64,000 nt of DNA from Candidatus Poribacteria bacterium (GTDB taxonomy: Bacteria > Poribacteria > WGA-4E > WGA-3G). The position numbers were made by a program, and so were the translations under genes. Shown in pieces: positions 18,129 through 26,458 of the stretch. The notes under the pieces are model-generated. The model did no database searches, was not told where the DNA came from, and saw only the letters and a list, made by a program, of their open reading frames with translations. The stretch spans positions 24,506 to 88,505 of the forward strand of contig JAJECK010000113.1 in assembly GCA_022822085.1 (NCBI GenBank), given 5' to 3'. Every line of letters starts with the position of its first letter. Position 1 is the stretch's first letter.

Positions 18129-18239
18129 ATGGAAATTGTTGCTGGATTAAATCTGACCAGTATCAAGCCAAGGCTATGGGATAAGAAGTCGTATTACTAC
18201 TTGTCAAGGAAAAAGTTGCTTGGAATTATTTTTAATTAG
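18129..18239 (+). pseudogene. Truncated 5' fragment of a DpdA-like transglycosylase gene
   Basis: A 36-codon reading frame starts with MEIVAGLNLTSIKPRLWD. This matches residues 1-18 of the intact transglycosylase at 22123 (MEIVVGLNLTSIKPRVWD) at 16 of 18 positions, after which similarity ends and a stop follows. GAGGAAT precedes the ATG. Many synonymous differences show that it is an old duplicate and not a recent copy. It sits directly behind the first HerA gene, as the intact gene sits behind the second NurA gene, so an ancestral second module has probably lost most of this gene by deletion. Confidence 0.8.
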
Positions 18240-18275
18240 TGTAGTTTGTTCTGGCCTACAAATAGGAATTACCTC

Positions 18276-19046
18276 ATGACAAATACACCGTATGAGGAGA
18301 AGATTTCTTCCAATTCACGCTTGTTATTTTTCTCCTATTCGTGAAGCAAACTGCTTACTAAAGACAAACTACCAGCATTAAAACGGTATAATGGACCGGT
18401 ATTTCGTGTGATTAATAAGTATATTCGGGAGTGTCTATCTGGAGGGCAATTACCTGATACCTACATATTGTCAGCCAACTTTGGATTGATTTCTACCGAC
18501 TATCTGATTCCTAACTACGATCTCCCAATGACGCGGCAACGAGTTGAGGAATTACAACAACCGACTTTTATCAAACTTGAGCACATTTTAAATGGGAAAC
18601 AATACCAAGAGTTTTTTATAAGCATGGGAAAGGGCTATCTGAGGGCATTGGATTGGTATGAAACGCTTGCATCCAATGAACTTGACGTGACTGTTGCTCA
18701 AGGCTCAATGGGTCGCAAACTGACAGAACTTCGCAATTGGCTACACAAAGATTCAACATTATCACCTGATGTTAATACGAAAGATGCAAAACAGGGAAAG
18801 GTATCCCTTCGCGGAATTAAAATTACATTAACTTCTGATCAGGTAATACAGAAAATAAAAAACGCATTGGCAACGAGTAACAATATCCCAAAATATCAGA
18901 TGTGGTATGTACAGGTAGGGGATAGACAAGTGCCTGTTAAGTGGATAGTTAAGCAATTGACAGGTTTATCTGTGAGTACTTTTCACACAAGCGAAGCAAA
19001 GCGAGTTTTGCAGCAACTTGGAATTGAAGTTTATTCAAAACTATAG
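18276..19046 (+). pseudogene. DUF6884-like gene interrupted by an in-frame TGA
   Basis: Reading from the ATG at 18276, the frame runs 22 codons to a TGA at 18342-18344. It then continues without further stops to 19046, giving about 256 codons. Both sides belong to the same domain: LLFFSYS before the stop, then SKLLTKDKLPALKRYNGP after it, matching the N-terminal motif of DUF6884 proteins. ILSANFGLISTDYLIPNYDLP follows, with the SAxxGL and PxYD motifs. The C-terminal 50 residues (VGDRQVPVKWIVKQLTGLS and onward) look like an added DNA-binding module. A GTG at 18408 could restart a 212-residue product lacking the N-terminal motif. It is either a pseudogene, a restarted gene or a sequencing error; recoding is less likely. 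Confidence 0.7.
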
Positions 19047-19057
19047 GGGAGATCCAA

Positions 19058-20611
19058 ATGTCCAATACAGAATTGATAGGGAAGGTCATTTCAGATGAGG
19101 AAACTCCATCATTTGAAACTGTGCGCATTATACTAAAGGCTGGGCAAGATGTCAAACCAGGGACGCTTGTTCGAATATCAGTATCAAGAGGTGGTAAAAA
19201 TATTGACCTCATCGCTCGGGTTCGTAGTGCTCGTGAACATAATCCCAATGAAGGCCCAGAAGACATCAATGTTCGGGACACGATGGAGATACCAAGTAGT
19301 TATCCACTTGAAGAAGAGAGTACAATTATATACCGTCTTGCCGAAGCCGAATTGATTGAGGAAATTATTGATGGAAACATGCAATCGCCACAGACGCTAC
19401 CGCAGTCTGGTGTAGATGTGTTTATAGCCAACGAGGATGAGATTGTGGATACGCTCGGTTTGGTAAAAGATGAATCAATTGGACTGAGAATTGGAGAAAC
19501 GGTAGCAGGGACAACAACTAAAATTATTCTAAAGCGGGAGGCTATTCAGCGACATCTCTTTCTCTGCGGAACGACGGGAAGTGGTAAAAGTTACGCAATG
19601 GGAGTCATTGCTGAAGAATTTGTCAAACGTAGATTGCCAGTTATCTTTATTGACACCCAAGACGAATATTCCAAGTTAGTTCCAAAACTTAAAGGTAAAG
19701 TTGTTGAACCAGGAAAAGATTTTGATATTCGTATTTCATCACTTACGGAATCGGAATTGATAGACTTATTGCCAGAAGCATTAAAAAGAAGTGCTCTACA
19801 GTCTGGTGTCGTTGGAAGAGCATTTGGGGAACTTCACACAGCTGCATCAAATCAAGGTAATATTCCTCAATTTACGTTAGATGATGTCCTTAGTGGAGTA
19901 GAGAGTGCCGCTACCTTACTAACATCCAGGCAGGGCGATGTGCCTAGCACAATTGACGCTGTCACGCGAAGATTAGAGACACTTCGTAATCTCAATATAT
20001 TTGGTGAGGGAATTAGTAAAGAAGATTGGTGTCAATTAATGTATCCTTGTCTAGCAATTAACTGTAAGCATTTGACAACAACGCAACTCCAATCTTTTGC
20101 AACAGGAATCTTGCGCGAACTTCAGACGTTGCGGCGTTATAAACTTATTCCACCCTATGTAGTAGTAATTGATGAAGCCCACCTATTTGTCCCTGAAGGA
20201 GAGGGCAGCCCTTGCAAACAGATTATCAGAGAAGGTGTTCGCATCGGTCGACATCACGGCATTGCGATAGTACTTATGACACAAAGTCCTGTTGACATTG
20301 ACAAGCGTGCAATTCGACAATGTAACACCCGACTTGTTTTTGCCTTGGAACCTGATCAGCTTGATGCCATTAAAGGTGTTAGATCGGATGCTTCTGATGA
20401 AATGTTGAACGCTTTACCGAAAATGCCGCGGGGAACATGTATTCTTTCTGGAACTTATGAAAATGTTAAACACGCAATTCCTGTTAAAATTCGAAAGCGA
20501 GATACAAAGGATTCAGAAGGAGGTGCTTCACCAGATATTTTTGCAGAAATGAAAGATATCTGGCTTGATGATAATGATGAATTGAAGCAAGGAGAAGCCA
20601 ATGGCACATAA
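19058..20611 (+). CDS. HerA-like ATPase (second copy)
   Basis: The 517-residue protein has the HerA architecture: a beta-rich HAS-barrel region in the first 110 residues, Walker A GTTGSGKS at 171-178, IFIDTQDEY after the first strand, and Walker B VVVIDEAHLFVPE. The sensor-type segment GIAIVLMTQSPVDIDKRAIRQC follows. It is a distant paralogue of the HerA at 16335. Its 3' end overlaps the next gene by 11 bp, so it is translationally coupled to a NurA-like nuclease. The expected function is a ring translocase that feeds DNA to the nuclease. GGGGAGAT precedes the ATG. Confidence 0.9.
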   Translation: MSNTELIGKVISDEETPSFETVRIILKAGQDVKPGTLVRISVSRGGKNIDLIARVRSAREHNPNEGPEDINVRDTMEIPSSYPLEEESTIIYRLAEAELIEEIIDGNMQSPQTLPQSGVDVFIANEDEIVDTLGLVKDESIGLRIGETVAGTTTKIILKREAIQRHLFLCGTTGSGKSYAMGVIAEEFVKRRLPVIFIDTQDEYSKLVPKLKGKVVEPGKDFDIRISSLTESELIDLLPEALKRSALQSGVVGRAFGELHTAASNQGNIPQFTLDDVLSGVESAATLLTSRQGDVPSTIDAVTRRLETLRNLNIFGEGISKEDWCQLMYPCLAINCKHLTTTQLQSFATGILRELQTLRRYKLIPPYVVVIDEAHLFVPEGEGSPCKQIIREGVRIGRHHGIAIVLMTQSPVDIDKRAIRQCNTRLVFALEPDQLDAIKGVRSDASDEMLNALPKMPRGTCILSGTYENVKHAIPVKIRKRDTKDSEGGASPDIFAEMKDIWLDDNDELKQGEANGT

Positions 20612-22112
20612 TTACGATCCTGTTGCTACTACAATTTCGTACATGCTACGGTGTGTGGAAATTGAGAAGAATTGGGAGACAACGCTTCAGAAAACACGTG
20701 AAGTCTTACTGGAGATCGATCCACGACAGCTTTACTTAGACTTTTTCATCGATCTAAAAAGTCAGATTGAGCAAAACTCATCCGAATCTGAAATGTTAGC
20801 AAACTTGCTAAGATCGGTAGCTATACGCGGATTTGGAATGAGTATACCGAAACACATCAAATTTACTCAATCGGTTGAAACTAATGCCAACACACACTGG
20901 CAAGTATATATTGATGAAGATGCAGTGCGGGAACATCTTGACGCACATATCTTTGGAGACAATTTTCTTAATCAAATCACAGTCGACGATAACGCTTGGG
21001 GAGGGAACATTCCAGTTATAGGAGGGTCCGATGTGAGCCAGCATACGGATTGTTCTGTTCCGTTCCCTGGGCGTTTCTTTAAACGTCATGCCCCCTACGT
21101 CCTCAACAATGCGGCGGGAACATTACGAAAAATACAAGACGGCCGTGTGAAGTTTACTCCAATCTTTTATCCAAAAACAGACGAAGATTTAATACGATGG
21201 ATGTTGATTGATCCATCTTATCAAGAAGAACTCGAAGATGAAGATTATAGAAGATGCCTTGCTTCAGCGATGGATGTCGGTCACTATAGATTTGATCTTG
21301 AATATCTATTAAAGGCAGACCCGCGCCCACCCAACATCATCTTCAAAGATGGTAGTTTGTTTCCGCAAGACGCCTATCTTTATAACTTCCAAAATATTCA
21401 AAATAAAAGAGGCGATTTCACTCGTGAAGCTATACGTTACCTACTTGATTGTTTACGTTGGGCAGATACAAGCAGCGTGATTTATTGCGGTGTGACAAAG
21501 CAAGTGAAACTGAATGTTTATAGTGCAGTTGTTGATTGGTTTATCGCGAAGGAAATCGATTCTAATTGGGAATTCGGTAGCTATACATTCAGCGATGGTC
21601 AAGCAATGAGTCTACTTTTAGCATCTCCTACGTTCGTAGCAGACAACCTGAAGCAAACTGTGACTACTTGCTTAATTCGTCGCTCGTTCACAACAAGAGC
21701 AAATTTAAACGAAGGGAACAAACTTGATAACCTTGAAGATTACTTTGATGCTGAACAAGAAAAGCACCAAGAAGTAAATATTGCCCCATACCGAGAGTTG
21801 TGTAAACTCGCTCACGTTTATATGTTCTTTATCGCGCATTCCCAAAATCCACAGCAGCAACTACCTCGCTATGAGGTTTTTTATACAGACAATTTCGGTG
21901 ATCCGCAGGAAATAGTGCAGAAAATTCTGTTATCTTTAAAGACTTGCGGTTTTATGCTTGATCGCGACCACTCCTTTATGGCTGTCGAACCTATGAGATA
22001 TTTAATACCTACCGTTACGCAGCAGGCACACCATCTCTCAAAGCAAGCAGGTAAGCATCTTGCTTCTGATATTGGACAAAAAATAACAGCACGTTTTAAA
22101 GAAATGGTTTAA
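20601..22112 (+). CDS. NurA-like nuclease (second copy)
   Basis: The 503-residue protein carries the two acid motifs expected for a NurA fold: VIGGSDVSQH with Asp 144, and NIIFKDGSLFPQDA with Asp 250. Unlike the other NurA-like protein in the island, it keeps both Asp residues. A helical N-terminal 130 residues precedes the core. It overlaps the second HerA gene and ends 10 bp before the transglycosylase gene, forming a HerA-NurA-TGT run. Assignment rests on motif pattern and context, since NurA sequences diverge strongly. It should act as a metal-dependent nuclease on DNA delivered by HerA. Confidence 0.72.
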   Translation: MAHNYDPVATTISYMLRCVEIEKNWETTLQKTREVLLEIDPRQLYLDFFIDLKSQIEQNSSESEMLANLLRSVAIRGFGMSIPKHIKFTQSVETNANTHWQVYIDEDAVREHLDAHIFGDNFLNQITVDDNAWGGNIPVIGGSDVSQHTDCSVPFPGRFFKRHAPYVLNNAAGTLRKIQDGRVKFTPIFYPKTDEDLIRWMLIDPSYQEELEDEDYRRCLASAMDVGHYRFDLEYLLKADPRPPNIIFKDGSLFPQDAYLYNFQNIQNKRGDFTREAIRYLLDCLRWADTSSVIYCGVTKQVKLNVYSAVVDWFIAKEIDSNWEFGSYTFSDGQAMSLLLASPTFVADNLKQTVTTCLIRRSFTTRANLNEGNKLDNLEDYFDAEQEKHQEVNIAPYRELCKLAHVYMFFIAHSQNPQQQLPRYEVFYTDNFGDPQEIVQKILLSLKTCGFMLDRDHSFMAVEPMRYLIPTVTQQAHHLSKQAGKHLASDIGQKITARFKEMV

Positions 22113-22122
22113 AGGAGTTAGC

Positions 22123-23160
22123 ATGGAAATTGTTGTTGGACTGAATCTAACCAGTATCAAACCACGAGTTTGGGATGCATCAGACTTTACTTACCATTTG
22201 CCTAAAGTAAATGCTGTAATGGTATCTTATGCACAGTTTCATGAAAGTCCAACCCGTCGCGAGCGAGCAATGACGAAGGGGTTGCATGAAAGTCTTGATA
22301 TACCAAAACGTGTGAAAATTTACTTAGATAATGGTGCATTCAGATTTTCACGTGCTGGTGGTGAGGTGCCGCGGGATACCTATAAAGAATTCGTGAAAGA
22401 GGCAAAACCCGACTGGCATGTAATTCCACAAGACTACATCCCTACTCCGCACATGAGTGATGAAGAGCAGATTGAGTGTCTACAACAGACAATGGATGTA
22501 AATAAACAGTTTAATTACGATGGATTTGTGCCGATCTTACATGTAAGCCGCTACTTAGATAATTACATTCAACTGTTTAATGCAGATGAAAAACTACAGA
22601 ATAAGACAAGTATTGCTATAGGTGGAATCGTTCCTAACCTTCTACGTGCCCCTAAAGCAATGTCTGGTCAGAAAATCCTTGAAAAAGTCTATAAAATTCG
22701 GGAAACATTTGTAGACAAGAAATTGCACCTTTTTGGAGTTGGTGGTACATCCACATTACATGTCGCTGCATTGTTAGGAATGGATTCAGTGGATTCAGTT
22801 GGTTGGCGAACCCGTGCTGCACGGGGACTAATTCAGATGCCAGGAATTGGTGATCGCTCTATAGCTGATCTCGGTAATTGGAAGGTCCGTGAACCAAATA
22901 CACAGGAGATGAAATTATTGGAAAAATGTCAATGTCCCGCTTGTAAGAAAAATGGAATTGACGGTCTTAGAAAAAACCGCACCGTTGGTTTTTGCAATCG
23001 AGCAACACACAACCTATGGACCTTGTTAGAGGAAAATAGATTGATCCAAGAACATTTAGATGCGGATACCTATGTAGATTGGTATAAAGACCATTTATAT
23101 AATACCATCTATCGACCACTCATTGATCAACTCGTAAAAAAGCACCTTGAGCACAAGTGA
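22123..23160 (+). CDS. dpdA: DpdA-like tRNA-guanine transglycosylase homologue (7-deazaguanine DNA modification)
   Basis: The 345-residue protein belongs to the TGT superfamily. TGT-like landmarks appear in order: LDNGAF with Asp 69 (base recognition), IAIGGIVP (167-170 region), and HLFGVGGTSTLHVAALLGMD. DSVGWRTRAARG then follows, where Asp 224 aligns with the TGT nucleophile. The zinc site is CQCPAC (Cys 269, 271, 274) plus His 296. It is shorter than bacterial queuosine TGT and fits the DpdA type, which inserts 7-deazaguanines into DNA. Its neighbours are nucleases and translocases rather than queuosine genes. AAGGAGT precedes the ATG. No preQ0 synthesis gene is nearby. A tRNA-acting TGT variant cannot be fully excluded. 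Confidence 0.8.
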   Translation: MEIVVGLNLTSIKPRVWDASDFTYHLPKVNAVMVSYAQFHESPTRRERAMTKGLHESLDIPKRVKIYLDNGAFRFSRAGGEVPRDTYKEFVKEAKPDWHVIPQDYIPTPHMSDEEQIECLQQTMDVNKQFNYDGFVPILHVSRYLDNYIQLFNADEKLQNKTSIAIGGIVPNLLRAPKAMSGQKILEKVYKIRETFVDKKLHLFGVGGTSTLHVAALLGMDSVDSVGWRTRAARGLIQMPGIGDRSIADLGNWKVREPNTQEMKLLEKCQCPACKKNGIDGLRKNRTVGFCNRATHNLWTLLEENRLIQEHLDADTYVDWYKDHLYNTIYRPLIDQLVKKHLEHK

Positions 23161-23178
23161 CAGAATGGAATAAAGAAT

Positions 23179-24558
23179 ATGAACCTACCACCCCCCCTTA
23201 CTCCCCCTAATTCACAACTTGTTATCGGTGAATCTGAACCGATGCAAATAGTTTGGCACCAAGTTACACAAGTCGCGCCGACAAATGCGACTGTACTTAT
23301 TACAGGGGAAACGGGGGTTGGAAAAGAGGTAGTCGCACAGATTATACACGACAATAGTAACCGCAAAGACCGCCTCTTCAAAGCAGTGAATTGTGGGGTG
23401 TTTTATCAAGACCTGCTTCAGAGTGAACTCTTTGGACATGAAAAAGGAGCGTTTACGGGTGCTACAAGTCAACGGCGTGGTGTGTTTGAACTTGCTGATG
23501 GTGGCACGCTGCTACTTGATGAGATCGGTGAAATGTCTCCCGAAGTACAGGTAAAATTTTTGCGTGTGTTAGAAACACAAGAATTCACACGACTCGGTGG
23601 AGAGAGAAACGTCCAAGTGGATGTCCGTATTATCGCTGCAACAAATGTCAACCTTGAACAATCAGTCCAGGATAAAAAGTTTAGACAAGATCTTTTTTAC
23701 AGGCTTAACCTTTTCCATATTCAGATTCCACCGCTTCGTGACAGGCGCGAAGACATCCCACTTTTTGTATATGCTTTCATCTCGGAATTAAGTAAAAAAC
23801 ACAATAAAGACGTAACCGGTATAACATCTGAGGCACTTGATCATCTCAAAAATGTTGACTGGCCAGGTAATATCCGACAGCTCAAAAATGCTGTTGAGAC
23901 AGCTATCATTGTAGCAACATCTGAGGAACTTGAAAAGAAAGACTTCCCATTAGATCCAGATTTTGGCCGGACCAAGTTGCCCGTTCAAATCGTCGATCAA
24001 CCAGGTACTTCCATTCAACGTGTTCTCCAAAACGGGGACACTATTTCATCAGAAAATGTAGCCCTTTACAAAACAATCTTAGCACTGATTGCTTTAGTAT
24101 CTCGCCTGCTTAAATCAAACTCTACCTCTAACAATCAAGATAGACCTCCAATTCCCGACGATGACAATGAGTGGACACATATTGCTGATGCTGACGATGC
24201 AGCCGATATTTTTAGGAAAGTAGTAGAGGAGTTTTCAGCGAATCTGAATATAGAAGGGATTGAAAATCTGACTAAGGACGAGGTTACTTCAATTGTTACA
24301 TCAGTAGAACAGCAGGATGGTTCACCTAAGCCAGTAGAGTATTTGCCTGCCCTTGACGACGACCAAATGATCGGTAAGGTTGGGATGACGATGGCGGAAA
24401 TTGAAAAAGTGGCAATCTATAAGACGCTCAGAGAAACAGGCGAGAATAAATCAAAGGCAGCGAAAATCCTGGGTATCGGTGTACGCACGTTATACCGTAA
24501 ACTTGATGAATATGAAAAAGGAATCGACGAGAATCAGGACACATTGAATCAGGAATAG
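23179..24558 (+). CDS. Sigma-54-dependent transcriptional activator lacking a receiver domain
   Basis: The 459-residue protein begins almost directly with the AAA+ domain. Walker A is GETGVGKE (43-50), the sigma-54 contact loop is GAFTGA (90-95), the Walker B region is [12 protein letters not shown], and the arginine-finger region ([10 protein letters not shown]) is intact. A long polar linker (about 270-390) is followed by a Fis-type helix-turn-helix ([21 protein letters not shown]). With no N-terminal sensor it may be constitutively competent or controlled by a partner. It starts 18 bp after the transglycosylase gene and may regulate the island; I did not find a -24/-12 promoter nearby. The linker between AAA+ and HTH is unusually long. 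Confidence 0.9.
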   Translation: MNLPPPLTPPNSQLVIGESEPMQIVWHQVTQVAPTNATVLITGETGVGKEVVAQIIHDNSNRKDRLFKAVNCGVFYQDLLQSELFGHEKGAFTGATSQRRGVFELADGGTLLLDEIGEMSPEVQVKFLRVLETQEFTRLGGERNVQVDVRIIAATNVNLEQSVQDKKFRQDLFYRLNLFHIQIPPLRDRREDIPLFVYAFISELSKKHNKDVTGITSEALDHLKNVDWPGNIRQLKNAVETAIIVATSEELEKKDFPLDPDFGRTKLPVQIVDQPGTSIQRVLQNGDTISSENVALYKTILALIALVSRLLKSNSTSNNQDRPPIPDDDNEWTHIADADDAADIFRKVVEEFSANLNIEGIENLTKDEVTSIVTSVEQQDGSPKPVEYLPALDDDQMIGKVGMTMAEIEKVAIYKTLRETGENKSKAAKILGIGVRTLYRKLDEYEKGIDENQDTLNQE

Positions 24559-24614
24559 AAGGGTTAAGAAACTTGCCACAAAGATAGATAACACAGTTTT
24601 GGGAGTTTGAAATC

Positions 24615-25505
24615 TTAACGGGTAGGTTTCGTAAGTAATGTCTCATCCACTTTATTATCTGCTTCGTTTTGCCGATCCTCTTGAGATTCACGCTGGATAA
24701 GTGGAATTTGGGGAGTGCCAGCTTCAATTGACTTAATTTCGCTAAGCATCCATCGATGGTTATAACGTTCATAGGCTTTTTTTAGCATAGGAACTGCTTT
24801 ATCGTACTCGCCTATCCTTTGATATGCCCAAGCTAATTCATAGAGTCCCTCAGACGGATCAAGCCTATTTGCCATTTGTAGGAGTTCGATCGCTTCTTCT
24901 GGCGAGTCTTTCTTAAGCTTAGAGCCTAAACCTACCAACGCGGGAACGAAATTCGGATCCATTTCCAAGAGTCTACGATATCCCGCTTCTCTTTTGTCAT
25001 CCTCGTTTCGATCTCGAAGTCGTGTCCAAATAAACAGTGTTTCAAAATCGTCTGGATTTTCCGCGAGTGCTTTCTCCGCATATTCACGGGCGTAACCATT
25101 ATATCCACCCAAAGCTTTTAAATACTTCGCAGCACTTAAGTTATCCAATCCCTCAACAAGAATATCAATTTCTTCTTGAGGTGGTCCATCCTTCGCCCAA
25201 GAAGGATCTCTGTCCCAACTATTCCCATCATATAGTGCACTGATTCGTTTTCTTTTTTCTTCTGAAATTTCTGGTATAGGTAGATTTCCTATGGAATTAC
25301 GGTGTGAAAATGTTTTTGGAATCTCCAGAGTTCCGTTCCTATGATTGGTCGTTTTTACCTTAGCAGAAGTAGTATCAAGAGAGATAAACTCCGATTTCTT
25401 TGAAAGCAAGGCATTTGATAGGACTTTATATCCTGCTATAGCAAGAAGTCCACAAATAATGATTATGACAATACTTAGGTTATTGCGAAGAAATTGGTAC
25501 AACAT
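24615..25505 (-). CDS. Membrane-anchored TPR protein
   Basis: The 296-residue protein has one N-terminal membrane helix (about residues 10-30), a polar stretch, and then TPR-type helical repeats, clearest in the run ANRLDPSEGLYELAWAYQRI and the following unit. TPR proteins of this form usually act as periplasmic or membrane assembly scaffolds. AAGGGAT precedes the ATG. It is convergent with the sigma-54 activator (56 bp between stops). The C-terminus is polar and rich in charged residues. No enzyme motif is present; the partner is unknown. Confidence 0.75.
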   Translation of the reverse strand: MLYQFLRNNLSIVIIIICGLLAIAGYKVLSNALLSKKSEFISLDTTSAKVKTTNHRNGTLEIPKTFSHRNSIGNLPIPEISEEKRKRISALYDGNSWDRDPSWAKDGPPQEEIDILVEGLDNLSAAKYLKALGGYNGYAREYAEKALAENPDDFETLFIWTRLRDRNEDDKREAGYRRLLEMDPNFVPALVGLGSKLKKDSPEEAIELLQMANRLDPSEGLYELAWAYQRIGEYDKAVPMLKKAYERYNHRWMLSEIKSIEAGTPQIPLIQRESQEDRQNEADNKVDETLLTKPTR

Positions 25506-25572
25506 TATGAATCCCTTTTATAACTATAGCAAGCGTATGCTTAGGTAAGATACAATGCTCCTTAATTTTGTT

Positions 25573-26154
25573 TCACAGAAACAAATCCCGCACCCGACAT
25601 TGAAACCCTTCAATGACATCGCCACCATCAAGGATGTCATCTCCATGCAGAACGGTAATATCTTCAGGAGACTTGTATACTTTCACAGTTTCTCTGCAAG
25701 GGTTTACAACCCACACCATTGCACATCCCGCATTTAACCATTCATCCACCTTTTCTGCCACCTCAGTATAAGTATCACTTGGAGAGATAACTTCAACTGC
25801 CAGGTCAGGCGCACCTTCCCAAAATCCTTTTGGAATACCTTTTTCTTCAATGGCAGATTGTTTCACAAAAGCCGCATCAGGCGCGCGAACGGTATCTGGA
25901 TTTTGGGAAATTTTAAATCCTGTTTCTGCCCCACATACATAGCCTAATTTATGTTTTTTTACGTGCACATTTAGCAGACTTCCAATTTCAGCTGTTCGGA
26001 TTCCATGCTCAAAACCAGTTAGCGGCCTCCTCTTAATTACTCCTTTTACTAATTCGGACCGATATCCATCATCAGTCTGCTTCCATAGGTCTTCAGCGGT
26101 CAGCAGAGTAGGTTGTGCATTTAGTGATTCAGGTTTGGTTATGTGTTGTTTTCT
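25573..26154 (-). CDS. Uma2 family (DUF820) endonuclease-like protein, start unresolved
   Basis: The core is intact: PDAAFV, APDLAVEVISPSDTY and KVDEWLNAGCAMVWVVNP are hallmarks of the Uma2 PD-(D/E)XK-like fold. A GTG at 25968 gives 131 residues, but the same frame stays open upstream to 26154 and encodes the normal Uma2 N-terminus (TLLTAEDLWKQTDDGYRSEL). No ATG, GTG or TTG occurs in that extension. An ATG at 26158 in another frame suggests a small frameshift near the 5' end, or a non-canonical start. The extension overlaps the end of the upstream small gene by 16 bp. Uma2 proteins are common in cyanobacteria and Poribacteria and have no firmly known role. Confidence 0.7.
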   Translation of the reverse strand, partial: RKQHITKPESLNAQPTLLTAEDLWKQTDDGYRSELVKGVIKRRPLTGFEHGIRTAEIGSLLNVHVKKHKLGYVCGAETGFKISQNPDTVRAPDAAFVKQSAIEEKGIPKGFWEGAPDLAVEVISPSDTYTEVAEKVDEWLNAGCAMVWVVNPCRETVKVYKSPEDITVLHGDDILDGGDVIEGFQCRVRDLFL

Positions 26155-26408
26155 TCATTTGTCTGTTTTATATAGTCAGGTGTAAGTTGAACAATTTCAA
26201 GAACTTTTTCCATACGGACAGTAGTTGGATCGTAGCCATAGTTTATCTGCCGCATAATTTCAAGTGCTTGCTTACGTTCCTGTGGTGTTTTTGATAGCCA
26301 ATATCCCTTGTCGTTTGTTTTTTCAGATAGCGTTGTGACAGAAAACGCTGTCTTGTCCATTTTTATATGACTTAGGAATGAGCGGGAATTCGTATCTTTT
26401 TTATCCAT
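26139..26408 (-). CDS. Small conserved protein paired with the Uma2 gene
   Basis: The 89-residue protein has the core YWLSKTPQERKQALEIMRQI followed by NYGYDPTTVRMEKVLEIV, a pattern I associate with small antitoxin-like or accessory proteins encoded next to nucleotidyltransferases and Uma2 genes. An internal Met at 26360 is an alternative start and fits the typical beginning MDKTAF. Neither start has a clear ribosome binding site. Its end overlaps the Uma2 reading frame, so the two may be co-translated. Function is unknown. Confidence 0.6.
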   Translation of the reverse strand: MDKKDTNSRSFLSHIKMDKTAFSVTTLSEKTNDKGYWLSKTPQERKQALEIMRQINYGYDPTTVRMEKVLEIVQLTPDYIKQTNEENNT

Positions 26409-26458
26409 TGAACAAACTTAACCTATTTATCTATAACAATAAGACAGGACATTGACAC

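Noticed and set aside
18342..18344. TGA read as selenocysteine
   Set aside because: The position next to it, not the stop itself, matches the family Cys; no selenocysteine-insertion hairpin or sel genes are seen.
22123..23160. Ordinary queuosine tRNA-guanine transglycosylase
   Set aside because: It is shorter than bacterial Tgt, has divergent recognition segments (LDNGAF and no SDSGGFQ) and lies among nucleases and translocases. Not fully excluded.
13346..24558. Prophage or integrative element carrying the island
   Set aside because: No integrase, transposase, phage structural gene or direct-repeat attachment site was seen, and the nearby tRNA at 9699 has no matching 3' repeat that I could find.
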